Shown here piece by piece: positions 29,043 to 40,255 of a stretch of DNA of 64,000 nucleotides. Below the pieces are notes generated by a model that was given only the letters and a program-made list of their open reading frames with translations, was not told where the DNA came from and searched no databases. Location: contig NC_135783.1 of NCBI RefSeq assembly GCF_051106095.1, positions 190,389,447-190,453,446 of the forward strand. The letters run 5' to 3'. The position numbers and the translations under genes were made by a program. Every line of letters begins with the position of its first letter. Positions within the stretch are counted from its first letter, which is position 1. Source of the DNA: Pogona vitticeps (Eukaryota > Chordata > Lepidosauria > Squamata > Agamidae).

Positions 29043-30570
29043 ATGAAGGTGGCAGGGATTGAGGGACAGGTGATCTCGCCGCCAGTAGCTGAGGTACCTG
29101 TGAACTTTCAAGGCTGGAGGGGAGTTTGGCGGCTAGCGATTTCATCGACTCTGCCAGCAGCCGTGCTCGTGGGAAATGACCTGGCTGAACATGTGAAACG
29201 GGTGCTAGTGATTACACGTTCACAAGCTACCATGGGGACAGTTCAGGGGGGTACTGATGAGCCCGAGACGGAAGCAGAGGGGAGTTCCGAAACTGTGGTG
29301 GAAACTTTAACCACAGACAGCCAATTTGGCCAAGAGCAAAAGGCAGACGCCACTCTCCAAAAGTGTTTTGAACAGGTGACAGACGCCCAGCTAACACCTG
29401 AAACCCCAGTGAGATTTTGTGAGGAAAAGGGAATTTTATATAGAGAGACCCTGAGGAATATCTCAAAAGGGGGAGATGGGATCAGAAGTCAGCTGGTGGT
29501 ACCTGAAAAGTATCGCCCCATGATCTTAAAAAGGGGGCACTCTGACATGTTTGCTGCGCACTTAGGGGTGAACAAAACACAACAAAGAATTACACAGAAT
29601 TTTTACTGGCCTGAAATAGGGAAGCAGATCAAGGAGTACTGTAAACAATGTGATGTGTGTCAGAGGCAGGGGAATAACCGTGACAGGACCAAAGCAAAGT
29701 TGTGCCCGTTTCCTGTGATTGACACTCCGTTCAAATGCATAGGGGTGGATACTGTGGGACCTTTGCCCAAGGCCACAAAGAGGGGGAACCGGTTCATTCT
29801 CACCATTGTGGACCATGCCACGAGGTACCCTGAAGCCATACCCTTGACTAACATTGAAACTAACACAGTGGCAGATGCCTTGGTGGGGTATATGTCCAGG
29901 ATGGGATTTGCCTCAGAAATAATCACAGATTTGGGCGCGTCGTTTACATCGAAGCTCATGAAACGGTTATGGCAAATCTGTGGAATTAAACACAAGGAAA
30001 CCACTGCCTATCACCCTGAAAGTAATGGGTTAACGGAGAAGTTCAATGGGACTTTGATGCGCATGATTAGGGCTTACTTGGCAGAGAATCCAAACAATTG
30101 GGACCAGAAGCTGCAATCCCTTTTGTTTGCTTATCGATCAGTGCCACAAGCCAGTACCGGGTTCAGTCCGTTTGAACTTTTGTTTGGGAGAAGGGTGAGA
30201 GGGCCACTTGATTTGATCAAACAAAATTGGGAGCAGATCACCCAGGATGACCCACAAGACGTTGTGACATATATAGACACCTTGATGAATGACCTAAAGA
30301 GAAACCTAGAGCTAGCAGCAGAAAACCTGCAAGCTCAAAAGGTCAGAAAGAAAGCTTGGGATGACCAGGAAGGCAGGGAGAGGCGCTTTGACCCAGGGGA
30401 GGAAGTGCTTTGGCTTAGGCCCTGCAGAGAGAACAAACTGCAACTCAAATGGGCAGGACCATATAGGGTCATTTCCAAGATGTCAGATCTGAACTACCTT
30501 ATAGAGCAGGAGGAGAACCAAGCAAGGAGGGTGGTACATGTGAATGCCCTAAAACCCTACTACAGAGGGG
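29043..30570 (+). pseudogene. Integrase-bearing region of outer Ty3/Gypsy fossil
   Basis: Contains the integrase zinc-binding region (HSDMFAAHLG, then YCKQCDVCQRQ), the core (GVDTVGPLPKATKRGNRFIL, IITDLGASFTSKL, YHPESNGLTEKFNG) and a C-terminal region ending near KPYYRG where the inner element is inserted. It lies before the reverse transcriptase in the element, unlike most Ty3/Gypsy elements. Confidence 0.88.
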
Positions 30571-31112
30571 TGTGACAAACCCAGACCTATTGGGATCTAT
30601 CACACAGTTACTAAGCTGCCACCAACCATTCCCTATAATAAGTCACACAGACCAGGGATGGATTTTTAAACAATAAAAGAATAAGGTTTATTTTAAATAC
30701 AAACAGGGTAAATAAAACAATCAGGTGAATAAAATAAAGTAACGTGGCTTATTCTCACACACACAAGCATACAGTTTGGTTCACCTAGAACCTTTAACTT
30801 AAAGCACAGACCCTGAACCCATCAGTTCTGGCTAACCAACAGACCCCTGAACCTATCAGGGTGGTACTCTGACCCACAGTAGTACCCTGTCAGACACACA
30901 GACTCCCACAACAGCTTCTTCTTCCCCAGCTGCTGCTTCGTCCCAACCCAGTGTCTCACAGTCTGTCTCAGCATCTCCTCTTCACCACACAGGCATCACA
31001 TATTTATACAGTACAGCCCCTCCTCCTGATGTCCCGCCTTCCACTCCCCATAGGATGGAACTTTCCCTCCAAACCCATGACAGACAGGTAACATCAGTGC
31101 TGTTATGTAACA
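30571..31112 (-). repeat. LTR of inner Ty3/Gypsy fossil (3' LTR on minus strand)
   Basis: Read on the + strand it starts TGTGACAAACCCAGACCTAT and ends GTTATGTAACA. Next to it at 31113 lies a pyrimidine tract, the complement of the polypurine tract expected beside a 3' LTR. Confidence 0.92.
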
Positions 31113-31390
31113 CCTCCCCTCTTTAAAAGTTGTTTTGTAGGGGGAAAGCTAAAAGTGCTTTTCACCAAAAAAACAACCTGCATAAAATACACAACAACAT
31201 TTATACATACCATATAATACTTACATATACTTACACTCCAAGTTAACCATAGCAAATATGCATTTAAACATTTTACCATATACATTACATTAATTTACCT
31301 TTATTCATACAAACCCAAATTCAAAACACAGGTACATTTTAACTTTTTGTTCACCATTATATACATATAGTCCATGTTCTTTCGCCGTCT

Positions 31391-34300
31391 TCAGTTTTCA
31401 GGTCTTCTTGATAAGGCGTCAGCAACACAGTTCACTGACCCTCTGACCACCTTCACTTCAAAGTCATAGTCCTGTAAGTTCAAAGCCCACCTCATAAGTT
31501 TGCTATTGTGGGTTTTCATTGTCTTTAACCATTGCAATGGTGAATGGTCAGTACACAGAATAAAATGTCTTCCCCAGATGTAAGGCTTGGCCTTCTGGAT
31601 CGCGTAGACTATGGCCAAACACTCCTTCTCCACGGTTGCCAAATGTCTCTCACCTTTTTGAAGTTTCCTACTCAGGTAGGACACTGGATGCTGGTCACCA
31701 TTCTCATCCTCTTGGCACAGAACTGCTCCTACCCCGCTGTTAGACGCATCGGTGTAGATGATAAACTCCCGGTCGAAGTCTGGAGCACGCAGGACAGGAT
31801 AGTTGATTAACGCCTCCTTCAACCTCTGGAACGCCGCCTCACAGTCGCTGGTCCACGGGATGCGGTCATCAGCCTTCTTCCTCGTCAGATCGGTCAGCGG
31901 AGCCGCAATCTCGCTAAACCTCGGGATGAACTTTCTGTAGTAGCCCACCAACCCAAGAAATGATTTGACTTTTTTCTTGGTGTTGGGTCTAGGCCAATCA
32001 CGAACTGCTTCTATTTTGGCCTCCAGGGGTTTTATCATTCCTCCCCCTACCATGTGACCCAAGTATTTTATTTCTGGGCTACCCAGCTGACACTTGCTGG
32101 CCTTTACTGTTAGCCCTGCTGCACTTAACCTCTGCAGCACTAACTCCAGGTGTATCAGGTGATCTTCCCAGGTATTACTGAAGATCCCTATGTCGTCAAT
32201 GTAGGCCACTGTAAAGTCACTGAGCCCTGCCAAGGTCTGGTCCATCAGCCTTTGGAATGTGGCTGGTGCATTTCTGAGACCAAAGCTCAGGACTCGAAAC
32301 TCATAGAGACCAAAAGGGCTGCAAAAGGCAGTCTTTTCTTGATCCCTGGGATCAATTCTTAATTGCCAATATCCCTTTACCAGGTCCAATGATGAGATGA
32401 ACCGACAACCCCCTATGGTTTCAATCAGGTTGTCTAGCCTGGGCATTGGGTAGGCATCAGGAGTGGTTACACGGTTTAACTTCCTGTAATCAACACAAAA
32501 CCTAATGCTCCCATCAGGCTTGTCCACAAGGACTATTGGAGAGGACCAAGGGCTAGAAGAGGGGACGATTATGTTCTCCCTCAGCATTTCGTCCAGCTCC
32601 TTCCGCACCTTGTCCCTATAGGGTCCCGTTACTCGGTATGGGGATACTGCCTGCGGGGGTGCATCCCCTGTGTGGATCCGATGCATCACTCCCTTCACTA
32701 TCCCCGGCTTGTTGGAAAATACCTGTTGATATTTATTAAGCAGCATTTTTAATTCTTGCTGCTGGTCTTGGGTGAGTGCAGGACTGATCTTTACCTCCTC
32801 TGGGTTGTATTTTACTTCCCCTCTACCCTCCCAGAAGGGTAATTCAGCTTCCTCACTCTCAGCTGCTTTTATCGCGAATAAAACCCTCTGTTCCCCTCTG
32901 TAGTAGGGTTTTAGGGCATTCACGTGAACCACCCTCCTTGCTTGGTTCTCCTCTTGCTCTATTAGGTAGTTCAGGTCTGACATCTTGGAAATGACCCTAT
33001 ATGGTCCTGCCCATTTGAGCTGCAGCTTATTCTCTCTGCAGGGCCTAAGCCAAAGCACTTCCTCCCCTGGGTCAAAGTGCCTCTCTCTAGCTTTGCGGTC
33101 ATACCATGTTTTCTGTTTGACCTTCTGCGCTTGCAGGTTTTCTGCTGCCAGCTCTAGATTTCTCCTTAGGTCATTCATCAAGGTGTCTATGTATGTCACA
33201 ACGTCTTGTGGGTCATCCTGGGTGATCTGCTCCCAAATTTGTTTGATCAAATCAAGGGGCCCTTTCACCCCTAAGTGTGCAGCAAACATGTCAGAGTGAC
33301 CCCTTTGTAAGATCATGGGGCGATACTTTTCAGGTACCACCAGCTGACTTCTGATCCCATCTCCCCCTTTTGAGATATTCCTCAGGGTTTCTCTATATAA
33401 AATCCCCTTTTTCTCCAGAAATCTCACTGGGGTCTCAGGTGTTAGCTGGGCGTCAGTCACCTGTTCAAAACACTTTTGGAGAGTGGCGTCTGCCTTTTGC
33501 TCCTGTCCAAATCTGCTGTCTGTGGTTAAGGTTTCCACCACAGCTTCTGAACTTCCCCCACCTGCTTCCGTCTCTGGCTCATCATTACCCCCCTGAACTG
33601 TCCCTGTGGTGGCTTGTGAGCGTGTAATCACTAGCACCCGTTTCACATGTTCAGCCAGGTCATTTCCCACGAGCACGGCTGCTGGCAGAGTCGATGAAAT
33701 CGCTATCCGCCAATCTCCCCTCCAGCCTTGAAAGTTGACAGGTACCTCTGCTACTGGCAGAGAGATTATCTGCCCCTCAATCCCTGCCACCTTCATGCTC
33801 TCATTTGGGATTATAAACTCCCTAGGAATAATATCTGGATGGCACAGGGTTACCTGGGAACAAGTGTCCCGCAGCCCCCTATACTGACGGTCAAGTATTC
33901 CTACGTCCACCCCTGCTGTCTCAAACAACTGAGAATCTGTTTTTATCAGCAAGCAGCGCTTTACCTCCAGAAGAGGACCATTTTCCTCAGCCTGATCAGC
34001 ATAGGTAGCTGTTCCAGACTGAGTAGCCATGGCAACAGGCTCCCTCTGTGACACTGAGCCTTGCTCTTTCTGGACACAGAACACAGCTTTTGGCTTGGTC
34101 CCACTAGAATTCTGAGGCACCATTCCTTTTAGCTGCTTTAATTTCTCACACTCTGAGATTAGATGACCCTTTCCCTGACAGAAATAGCATTTTCTGGTAT
34201 ATTTTGATTCTCTCTCATCTTGTTTTGGTTTTCCCTCCAAAATCTGAGGTCTTGGTTTCATGTCTGAGGGCTTCCCTTCACCATGGGCCCCTCCCCCTTG

Positions 34301-35233
34301 CTGGCTTTTCCCTGGTCCCTGAGAGTACTTGCTGTAGGTTTCTTTGGGTTTACCTACAGATTTCCCCTCACCCAAGGGCTTTCTTATTTGGGAGATAAAA
34401 TCTGCGATCTCTGCGGCTGCTGCCACAGATTTCGGTTTCCTTTCCCTCACCTGGAATTTCAATTCCCCCTGCAGGACTGAATAGAACTGTTCCAGGGCTA
34501 TCAAGTCTTTAAGCTGCTCATAGGTCTCTATTCCCTCCTGCGATAGCCATTTCTCAAGCAGCCTCACCAATTGGGCCCCCACTTGGGTAAAAGTCTGTTC
34601 TGGTTTTTTAGTGAGGGACCTGAACCTTTGTCTCAGCTGCTCTGCATTTATCCCATGTCTTGCAAACACCAGTTTTTTAAACTCTGCAAAATCTTTCATC
34701 AATTCCTCAGGCATCTCGGCATAAACCTCAGCCAGGCTACCACTGATTAAAGATCGCATGATGGTCATCTTCTCAGTTTCCCTCACTGAGAAGTCCACAA
34801 ACGCTCTTTCCACTAAGGAAAAGAACACCTCAGGACAATCTCCCTTGTGGTACACAGGGAATTTCTTCAGGTCAGCCTTAGACAGTTGGCCTCCCTCAGA
34901 ATCCCTATTATTATTATTGTTCTGGTTCATCAGTTCCAGTTTTCTTAATTCAAACGCCATTCTCTCTCTCTCCATTCTTTCTTCCCTCTCCATTCTCGCT
35001 CTCTCTAACCTTTCCTCCATTTCCCTCACCCTCAGTTCATGCTGTTGGGCTAGGAGTATTTTCCTGAGTTCTGGGTCCTGCTCTCCTGTGCTGTCACCCT
35101 GCACTGAGCCAAATTCATCCTCAGAACCTTGGTCAATCTGGGGGTCTTTCACTTCACTCATGTCTGCTACTTGGCTTCGAGTCAAGGGCATAACCCCCCT
35201 CAGAACAGGCTGCTTTAAAAAGTCAAGCCTCAA
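31391..35233 (-). pseudogene. Gag/Pol-like region of inner Ty3/Gypsy fossil
   Basis: Parts seen in order on the minus strand: MPLTRSQVADMSEV-type gag start, coiled coil, capsid-like region, CCHC knuckle, reverse transcriptase (SFGLRNAPATFQRLMDQ, VAYIDDIGIFS) and RNase H (FIIYTDASNSGVGAVL, LCTDHSPLQWL), ending CVADALSRRPEN. Fossil; not described further. Confidence 0.85.
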
Positions 35234-35623
35234 AATAAAACGACCACTTTTTTCCTTTTTGCCTCAGAACCAGCTCTCCCTAGGCTGCTGTTCTTCAGCA
35301 CTAAATTTGTAACAGTATCGAGTCAGAGCCTACCCCCCTCTGCTGGGCCTCTCAGCTGGCAAGCTAGCTCGCTGTTGCTACGCAGTTTTGCCTCAGCGTT
35401 TTCCCGCCAAAACTAGGCTGCCTCAGAGCACCTTAATCTAAGTCTCCCCAGTTGGCACGTTCTTCCACTAGTGCACCTCCCCGTGAGGTACACCTAGAAG
35501 ATTACCTACGCGCCTCAGACTGTCCCTGACTAGACCCCCCTTGCTCTGGGCACACTTGCCAAGGCTTTGCTGGACCGCTGGACAACTGGACCAGTCGTAT
35601 CCCACACGCTGGACACCAATCAA

Positions 35624-36165
35624 TGTGACAAACCCAGACCTACTGGGATCTATCACACAGTTACTAAGCTGCCACCAACCATTCCCTATAATAAGTCACA
35701 CAGACCAGGGATGGATTTTTAAACAATAAAAGAATAAGGTTTATTTTAAATACAAACAGGGTAAATAAAACAATCAGGTGAATAAAATAAAGTAACGTGG
35801 CTTATTCTCACACACACAAGCATACAGTTTGGTTCACCTAGAACCTTTAACTTAAAGCACAGACCCTGAACCCATCAGTTCTGGCTAACCAACAGACCCC
35901 TGAACCTATCAGGGTGGTACTCTGACCCACAGTAGTACCCTGTCAGACACACAGACTCCCACAACAGCTTCTTCTTCCCCAGCTGCTGCTTCGTCCCAAC
36001 CCAGTGTCTCACAGTCTGTCTCAGCATCTCCTCTTCACCACACAGGCATCACATATTTATACAGTACAGCCCCTCCTCCTGATGTCCCGCCTTCCACTCC
36101 CCATAGGATGGAACTTTCCCTCCAAACCCATGACAGACAGGTAACATCAGTGCTGTTATGTAACA
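35624..36165 (-). repeat. LTR of inner Ty3/Gypsy fossil (5' LTR on minus strand)
   Basis: Nearly identical to 30571-31112; followed by the AGGGG target duplication and then by the outer element's sequence. Confidence 0.92.
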
Positions 36166-36170
36166 AGGGG

Positions 36171-37672
36171 AACAGAGGGTTTTATTTGCAATAAAAGCAG
36201 CTGAGAGTGAGGAAGCTGAATTACCCTTCTGGGAGGGTAGAGGGGAAGTAAAATACAACCCAGATGAGGTAAAGATCAGTCCTGCACTCACCCAAGACCA
36301 GCAGCAAGAACTAAAAATGCTGCTCATCAAATATCAAAAGGTGTTTTCCAATAAGCCGGGGATAGTGAAGGGAGTGATGCATCGGATCCACACAGGGGAT
36401 GCACCCCCGCAAGCAGTATCCCCATACCGAGTGACGGGACCCTATAGAGACAAGGTGCGGAAGGAGCTGGACGAGATGCTTAGGGAGAATATAATCGTCC
36501 CCTCTTCTAGCCCTTGGTCCTCTCCGATAGTCCTGGTGGACAAGCCTGATGGGAGCATTAGGTTTTGTGTAGATTACCGGAAATTAAACCGCGTAACCAC
36601 TCCTGATGCCTACCCAATGCCCAGGCTAGACAACCTGATTGAAACCATAGGGGGTTGTCGGTTCATTTCATCATTGGACCTAGTAAAGGGATACTGGCAA
36701 TTAAGGATTGATCCCAGGGATCAAGAAAAGACCGCATTTTGCAGCCCTTTCGGTCTCTATGAGTTTAGAGTCCTGAGTTTTGGTCTCAGAAATGCACCAG
36801 CCACATTCCAAAGGCTGATGGACCAGACCTTAGCAGGGCTCAGTGACTTTACTGTGGCCTACATTGACGATATAGGGATCTTCAGTAATACCTGGGAAGA
36901 TCACCTGAAACACCTGGAGATAGTGCTGCAGAGGTTAAGTGCAGCAGGGCTAACGGTAAAGGCAAGCAAGTGTCAGCTGGGTAGCCCAGAAATAAAATAC
37001 TTGGGTCACATAGTAGGGGGAGGAGTGATCAAACCCCTAGAGGCCAAGATAGAAGCCGTTCGTGATTGGCCCAGACCCAACACCAAGAAAAAAGTCAAAT
37101 CATTTCTTGGGTTGGTGGGCTACTACAGAAAGTTCATCCCGAGGTTTAACGAGATGGCGACTCCGCTGACCGATCTGACGCGGAAGAAGACTGATGACCG
37201 CATCCCGTGGACCAGCGACTGTGAGGAGGCGTTCCGGAGGTTGAAGGAGGCGCTCATCAATTATCCAGTGCTGCGTGCTCCAGACTTCGACCGGGAGTTC
37301 ATCATCTACACCGATGCGTCTAACAGCGGGGTAGGAGCAGTTCTTTGCCAGGAGGATGAAAATGGTGACCAGCATCCAGTGTCCTACCTGAGTAGGAAAC
37401 TCCAGAAAGGTGAGAGACATTTGGCAACCGTGGAAAAGGAGTGCCTGGCCATAGTATACGCGATTCAGAAGGCCAAACCTTACATCTGGGGAAGACATTT
37501 TATTCTATGCACTGACCACTCACCACTGCAGTGGTTAAAGACAATGAAAACCCACAATAGTAAACTTATGAGGTGGGCTTTAAACCTGCAAGATTATGAC
37601 TTTGAAGTGAAGGTGGTCAGAGGGTCAAAGAACGGTGTTGCTGACGCCTTGTCAAGAAGACCCGAAGAGTGA
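36171..37672 (+). pseudogene. Reverse transcriptase and RNase H region of outer Ty3/Gypsy fossil
   Basis: RT motifs KPDGSIRFCVDYRKLN, SFGLRNAPATFQRLMDQ and VAYIDDIGIFS (YIDD box); RNase H motifs YTDASNSGVGAVL, KECLAIVYAIQK and CTDHSPLQWL; ends VADALSRRPEE. No integrase follows it before the 3' LTR. Confidence 0.88.
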
Positions 37673-37951
37673 AGACGGCGAAGAAACATGGACTATGTAT
37701 ATATTTTAGTGACCAAAAGTTAAATGTACTTGTTTATTAACATGCTTGGTTTGTATCAATAAAGGTGATTTAATGTATTGTAAATGTTAATATTTAAATG
37801 CCTAATTGATATGTTTAACCTAGAGTGTAAGTATGAGTAAGTATGGTATTGTGTTATTGTATAACTGTTTTTGTGTGTTTTGATCCTGGTTGTTTTTTGG
37901 AGAAAAGCACTTTAGCTTTCCCCCTACAAAACAACTTATAAAGAGGGGAGG

Positions 37952-38430
37952 TGTAACATACAGCACTGATGGTACCTGTCTGTCATGGGTTTGGAGGGAA
38001 AGTTCCAGCCTATGGGGAGTGGAAGGCGGGACATCAGGGGGGAGGTGCTGTACTGTATATATATTTAGAGCTGATGTGAAGAAGTAGGAGTTGGAGTCTG
38101 TGTGTCAGACTGAGTACAACTGTGTGTCAGTTGGTACATACCTGATAGGTTCAGGTTTCTATTTGGGTAGCCAGAACTGATAGGTTCAGGGTCTGTGCTT
38201 TACTTTAAAGTGTTCTGTGTGGACCAAACTGTTGTATGTATGATTGAGACTAAGCCACGTTACAGTATCTTCTTTACCTGATCATTTTATTTTCCCTGTT
38301 TGTTATTTAAATAAACCTTGTTCTTTTGTTTAGTAAAATCCATTCCTGGTCTGTGTGACTCCTTATAGGGAATGGTTGGTGGCAGCATAATTAGAGTGTG
38401 GCATACTCCAGTAGGTCTGGGGTTGTCACA
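37952..38430 (+). repeat. 3' LTR of outer Ty3/Gypsy fossil
   Basis: 479 bp, preceded by the purine tract AAGAGGGGAGG and followed by the ACAAC target duplication. Confidence 0.92.
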
Positions 38431-38435
38431 ACAAC

Positions 38436-39543
38436 CTATTTTATGATAAAAGCTTTTGAAAATTAAATTACCAAAGGTCCTACCCTTAATGATGCTTAGA
38501 TGAAGGAACATGAAGAGATCATCATCATCATCATCATCTAATTCATGGCATTTACCATTTCTTGCTGTGCTATAGCACCCTGCCGAGACTTTCCTCTGTA
38601 CCACCAAGTTTTCCCAGCTTCTTGTGAAAATAAGATCACCCCAAAATCATTTTCATTCCTCCCTTCTCTTGACCTGTTCTTTTGCACCAGAAATGTCTCC
38701 TGCAAAGAAACTGGTCACAACCCTTCCAAGATACACATTTTCTGAAAAACTGCATGAGATTTTTCAGAAGAACAAAACGTACATTGTCCAGAAAAAAATC
38801 AACTGCAATGGAAAAAAAAGAGCAATTTGCCCTTCACTTCCTCCACGAGAGCAAGAGGCTGCAAGATTCACACCCAGCCTAGGAGAGTCCAGGGTCTGCA
38901 GGGTCAAAGGACTTTGCTCCAGTAGGCACGGGTATTATTTTGCCATGCTTCAGCCCCCACTTCCCTTGCAGTAGCTGAAGGATAAATGGAAATCCCCAGC
39001 AACAATATGTTGTTGACACCAATTCCACTTGTAGCTCATGAAAGGGAAATTAAGATATACTGTACAAACTTTTAGCTTAGTAACCAATAGAATAAAATGG
39101 TTGGGTTCTGACCCGCCAAACTGGGCTGAATCAGAACAAAGGCCTGCTGTTCTGGAGACCTGACTATGATATGCACCTGTCATGACAACACTGGCTGTGC
39201 CCACCTATGTGCTCAAGATGTCTTTGGTGTTGGGGCTGGACTCACGGAGCCACACCGTCCCTTCCAGCTCTGCAGGTCTCCTATTATAAGTCACTGTTAT
39301 TATATTCCCCAGCAAGTCCAACAGTGCAAACTCATTAAATTAGACGTTCTTTACACCATTTAACCTGATTGGTGCCACAGACACTGCCAATGGCCTGTGT
39401 TTGTAGGTAACAGCTTTTCTGAACCCTCTGGATTTTTAATCTGACCCTCTGCGGCATGCTCCTGCATTTTCCAAGGAACCGTGGCTCTGGTCTCCAAGGA
39501 GCAAGGAACAAGATGCCATGTATGCTCTTTAATTCAGAAAGAG
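38436..39543. other. Intergenic, nothing recognised
   Basis: Contains a short (ATC)n run at about 38518-38538. Open frames here do not resemble known proteins. Confidence 0.4.

Positions 39544-39639
<96 letters not shown>
39544..39639. repeat. (AAT)n microsatellite
   Basis: About 32 perfect units adjoining the 3' end of the minus-strand SINE that follows, so it is likely the grown SINE tail. Confidence 0.92.
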
Positions 39640-39640
<1 letters not shown>

Positions 39641-39641
<1 letters not shown>

Positions 39642-39773
39642 GCAGAGCTGGAAAGGACCCTATGGATCATCAAGGTTAGCCCTTGTCAAGAACACAGTGG
39701 GGGGAGGAATCACTCGAACTCCTAACCCCTGGCTCCACAGCCAAATGCCTAAACCCCTAAGCTCTCCAGAAGC
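39641..39773 (-). mobile_element. tRNA-derived SINE (third family)
   Basis: On the minus strand: AGCTTAGGGGTTTAGGCATT (head), TGGCTGTGGAGCCAGGGGTT, and a tail body ending GGGTCCTTTCCAGCTCTGCA next to the microsatellite. Same family as 59466-59600. Confidence 0.7.
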
Positions 39774-39790
39774 TCTTTAATAACCTTAGA

Positions 39791-39909
39791 CCTGCAGAGC
39801 TGATCCTCAACTCCAGCCCCTGTTAAGGAAGCACGGGGAGGGGGGGGGATCGAACTCCCAGCCGCTGGCTCCGCAGCCAGAGACCCCAACCTCTGAGCTC
39901 TCCAGCAGA
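39791..39909 (-). mobile_element. tRNA-derived SINE (third family), shortened
   Basis: The minus strand begins at about 39909 with GAGAGCTCAGAGGTTGGGGT and has GGCTGCGGAGCCAGCGGCTG then GGGAGTTCGATCCCCC (box B-like). Directly borders the CpG-rich block. Confidence 0.65.
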
Positions 39910-39992
39910 TCCAAACCACATTTCCGGCACTGCCTTGACCGCTCTGGCAAGTCTACCGCTCTCTCCTTCCCTCCCTCGCGCCGCCTTTTAAC

Positions 39993-40002
39993 TTTCGCTT
40001 TC
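39993..40002 (-). promoter_or_regulatory. IRF element / ISRE core
   Basis: GAAAGCGAAA read on the minus strand, extended by T (GCGAAAGCGAAAGT), an exact GAAANNGAAA match. IRF1 and ISGF3 bind this type of site. Confidence 0.65.
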
Positions 40003-40036
40003 GCCTCGCCGGCTGCCTTCCCGGCAGAGTCTGTCT

Positions 40037-40045
40037 TTCTCAGAA
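40037..40045 (+). promoter_or_regulatory. GAS element (STAT dimer site)
   Basis: TTCTCAGAA, an exact TTCNNNGAA palindrome, inside TTTCTCAGAAA. STAT1 homodimers bind this, which would allow positive feedback. Confidence 0.65.
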
Positions 40046-40255
40046 AGCACGTGGCCTGGCCGTTCCGGGCATTGGTCTCCCCTCCCGCCGCCGCGCCTGG
40101 CGTGCGACCTCCGCCTAGAAGGGACGGGCGTTGATTGCAACCCGCCACCCCCCCAGCAGATTTTTGACGCTGCATAGTTTGTTAGGGGGGGAGGCGGCGG
40201 CGGCGGCGGCTGGGGGAGCTTTCAAGGACTTTGTGGCATCCATGAGGAACTGTAA

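Larger units (their letters stand above)
30571..36165 (-). mobile_element. Inner Ty3/Gypsy LTR-retrotransposon fossil, same family, opposite strand
   Basis: LTRs at 30571-31112 and 35624-36165 (542 bp each, TG...CA), flanked by the 5-bp duplication AGGGG (30566-30570, 36166-36170). The minus-strand body at 31391-35233 carries gag, zinc knuckle, reverse transcriptase and RNase H. LTRs are almost identical to each other, so it is very recent and younger than the outer copy. LTR and coding sequence are clearly related to the outer element but form a different subfamily (longer LTR). Broken, about one break. Confidence 0.92.
26661..38430 (+). mobile_element. Outer Ty3/Gypsy LTR-retrotransposon fossil, carrying a second element inside
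   Basis: LTRs at 26661-27139 and 37952-38430 (479 bp each, TG...CA), flanked by the 5-bp duplication ACAAC (26656-26660, 38431-38435). A purine tract lies just before the 3' LTR. Parts in order: gag with zinc knuckle, integrase-bearing frame, then reverse transcriptase and RNase H. About 6.2 kb without the insert at 30571-36165. The two LTRs differ at only a handful of sites by eye, so it is young. Broken: the insertion plus roughly one or two small breaks. The integrase-before-RT order fits the Gmr1-like Ty3/Gypsy group. Confidence 0.92.
39930..40255 (+). promoter_or_regulatory. STAT1: CpG-rich block with IRF and GAS sites, candidate STAT1 distal interferon-response element
   Basis: GC- and CpG-rich, in contrast to its AT-rich surroundings. 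It holds a perfect IRF-type site (GAAAGCGAAA on the minus strand, 39993-40002), a perfect GAS (TTCTCAGAA, 40037-40045), an inverted CCAAT box (ATTGG near 40071) and a short GGC run (about 40190-40210). It lies about 3.7 kb upstream of the proposed STAT1 exon 1. Work on human STAT1 describes an upstream distal element combining IRF sites and a GAS (from memory). A GTAAGC near 40267 could be a donor of an alternative first exon, but that is speculative. Confidence 0.6.

Noticed and set aside
34758-35312. 184-codon + strand frame rich in Ser/Leu
   Set aside because: Antisense shadow of the gag region of the inner LTR element; the same holds for 27422-28072.
39930-40255. CpG block as promoter of a separate gene
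   Set aside because: No downstream gene structure was seen and no gene is expected between STAT4 and STAT1 by synteny; a STAT1 regulatory role is simpler, though an alternative first exon cannot be excluded.
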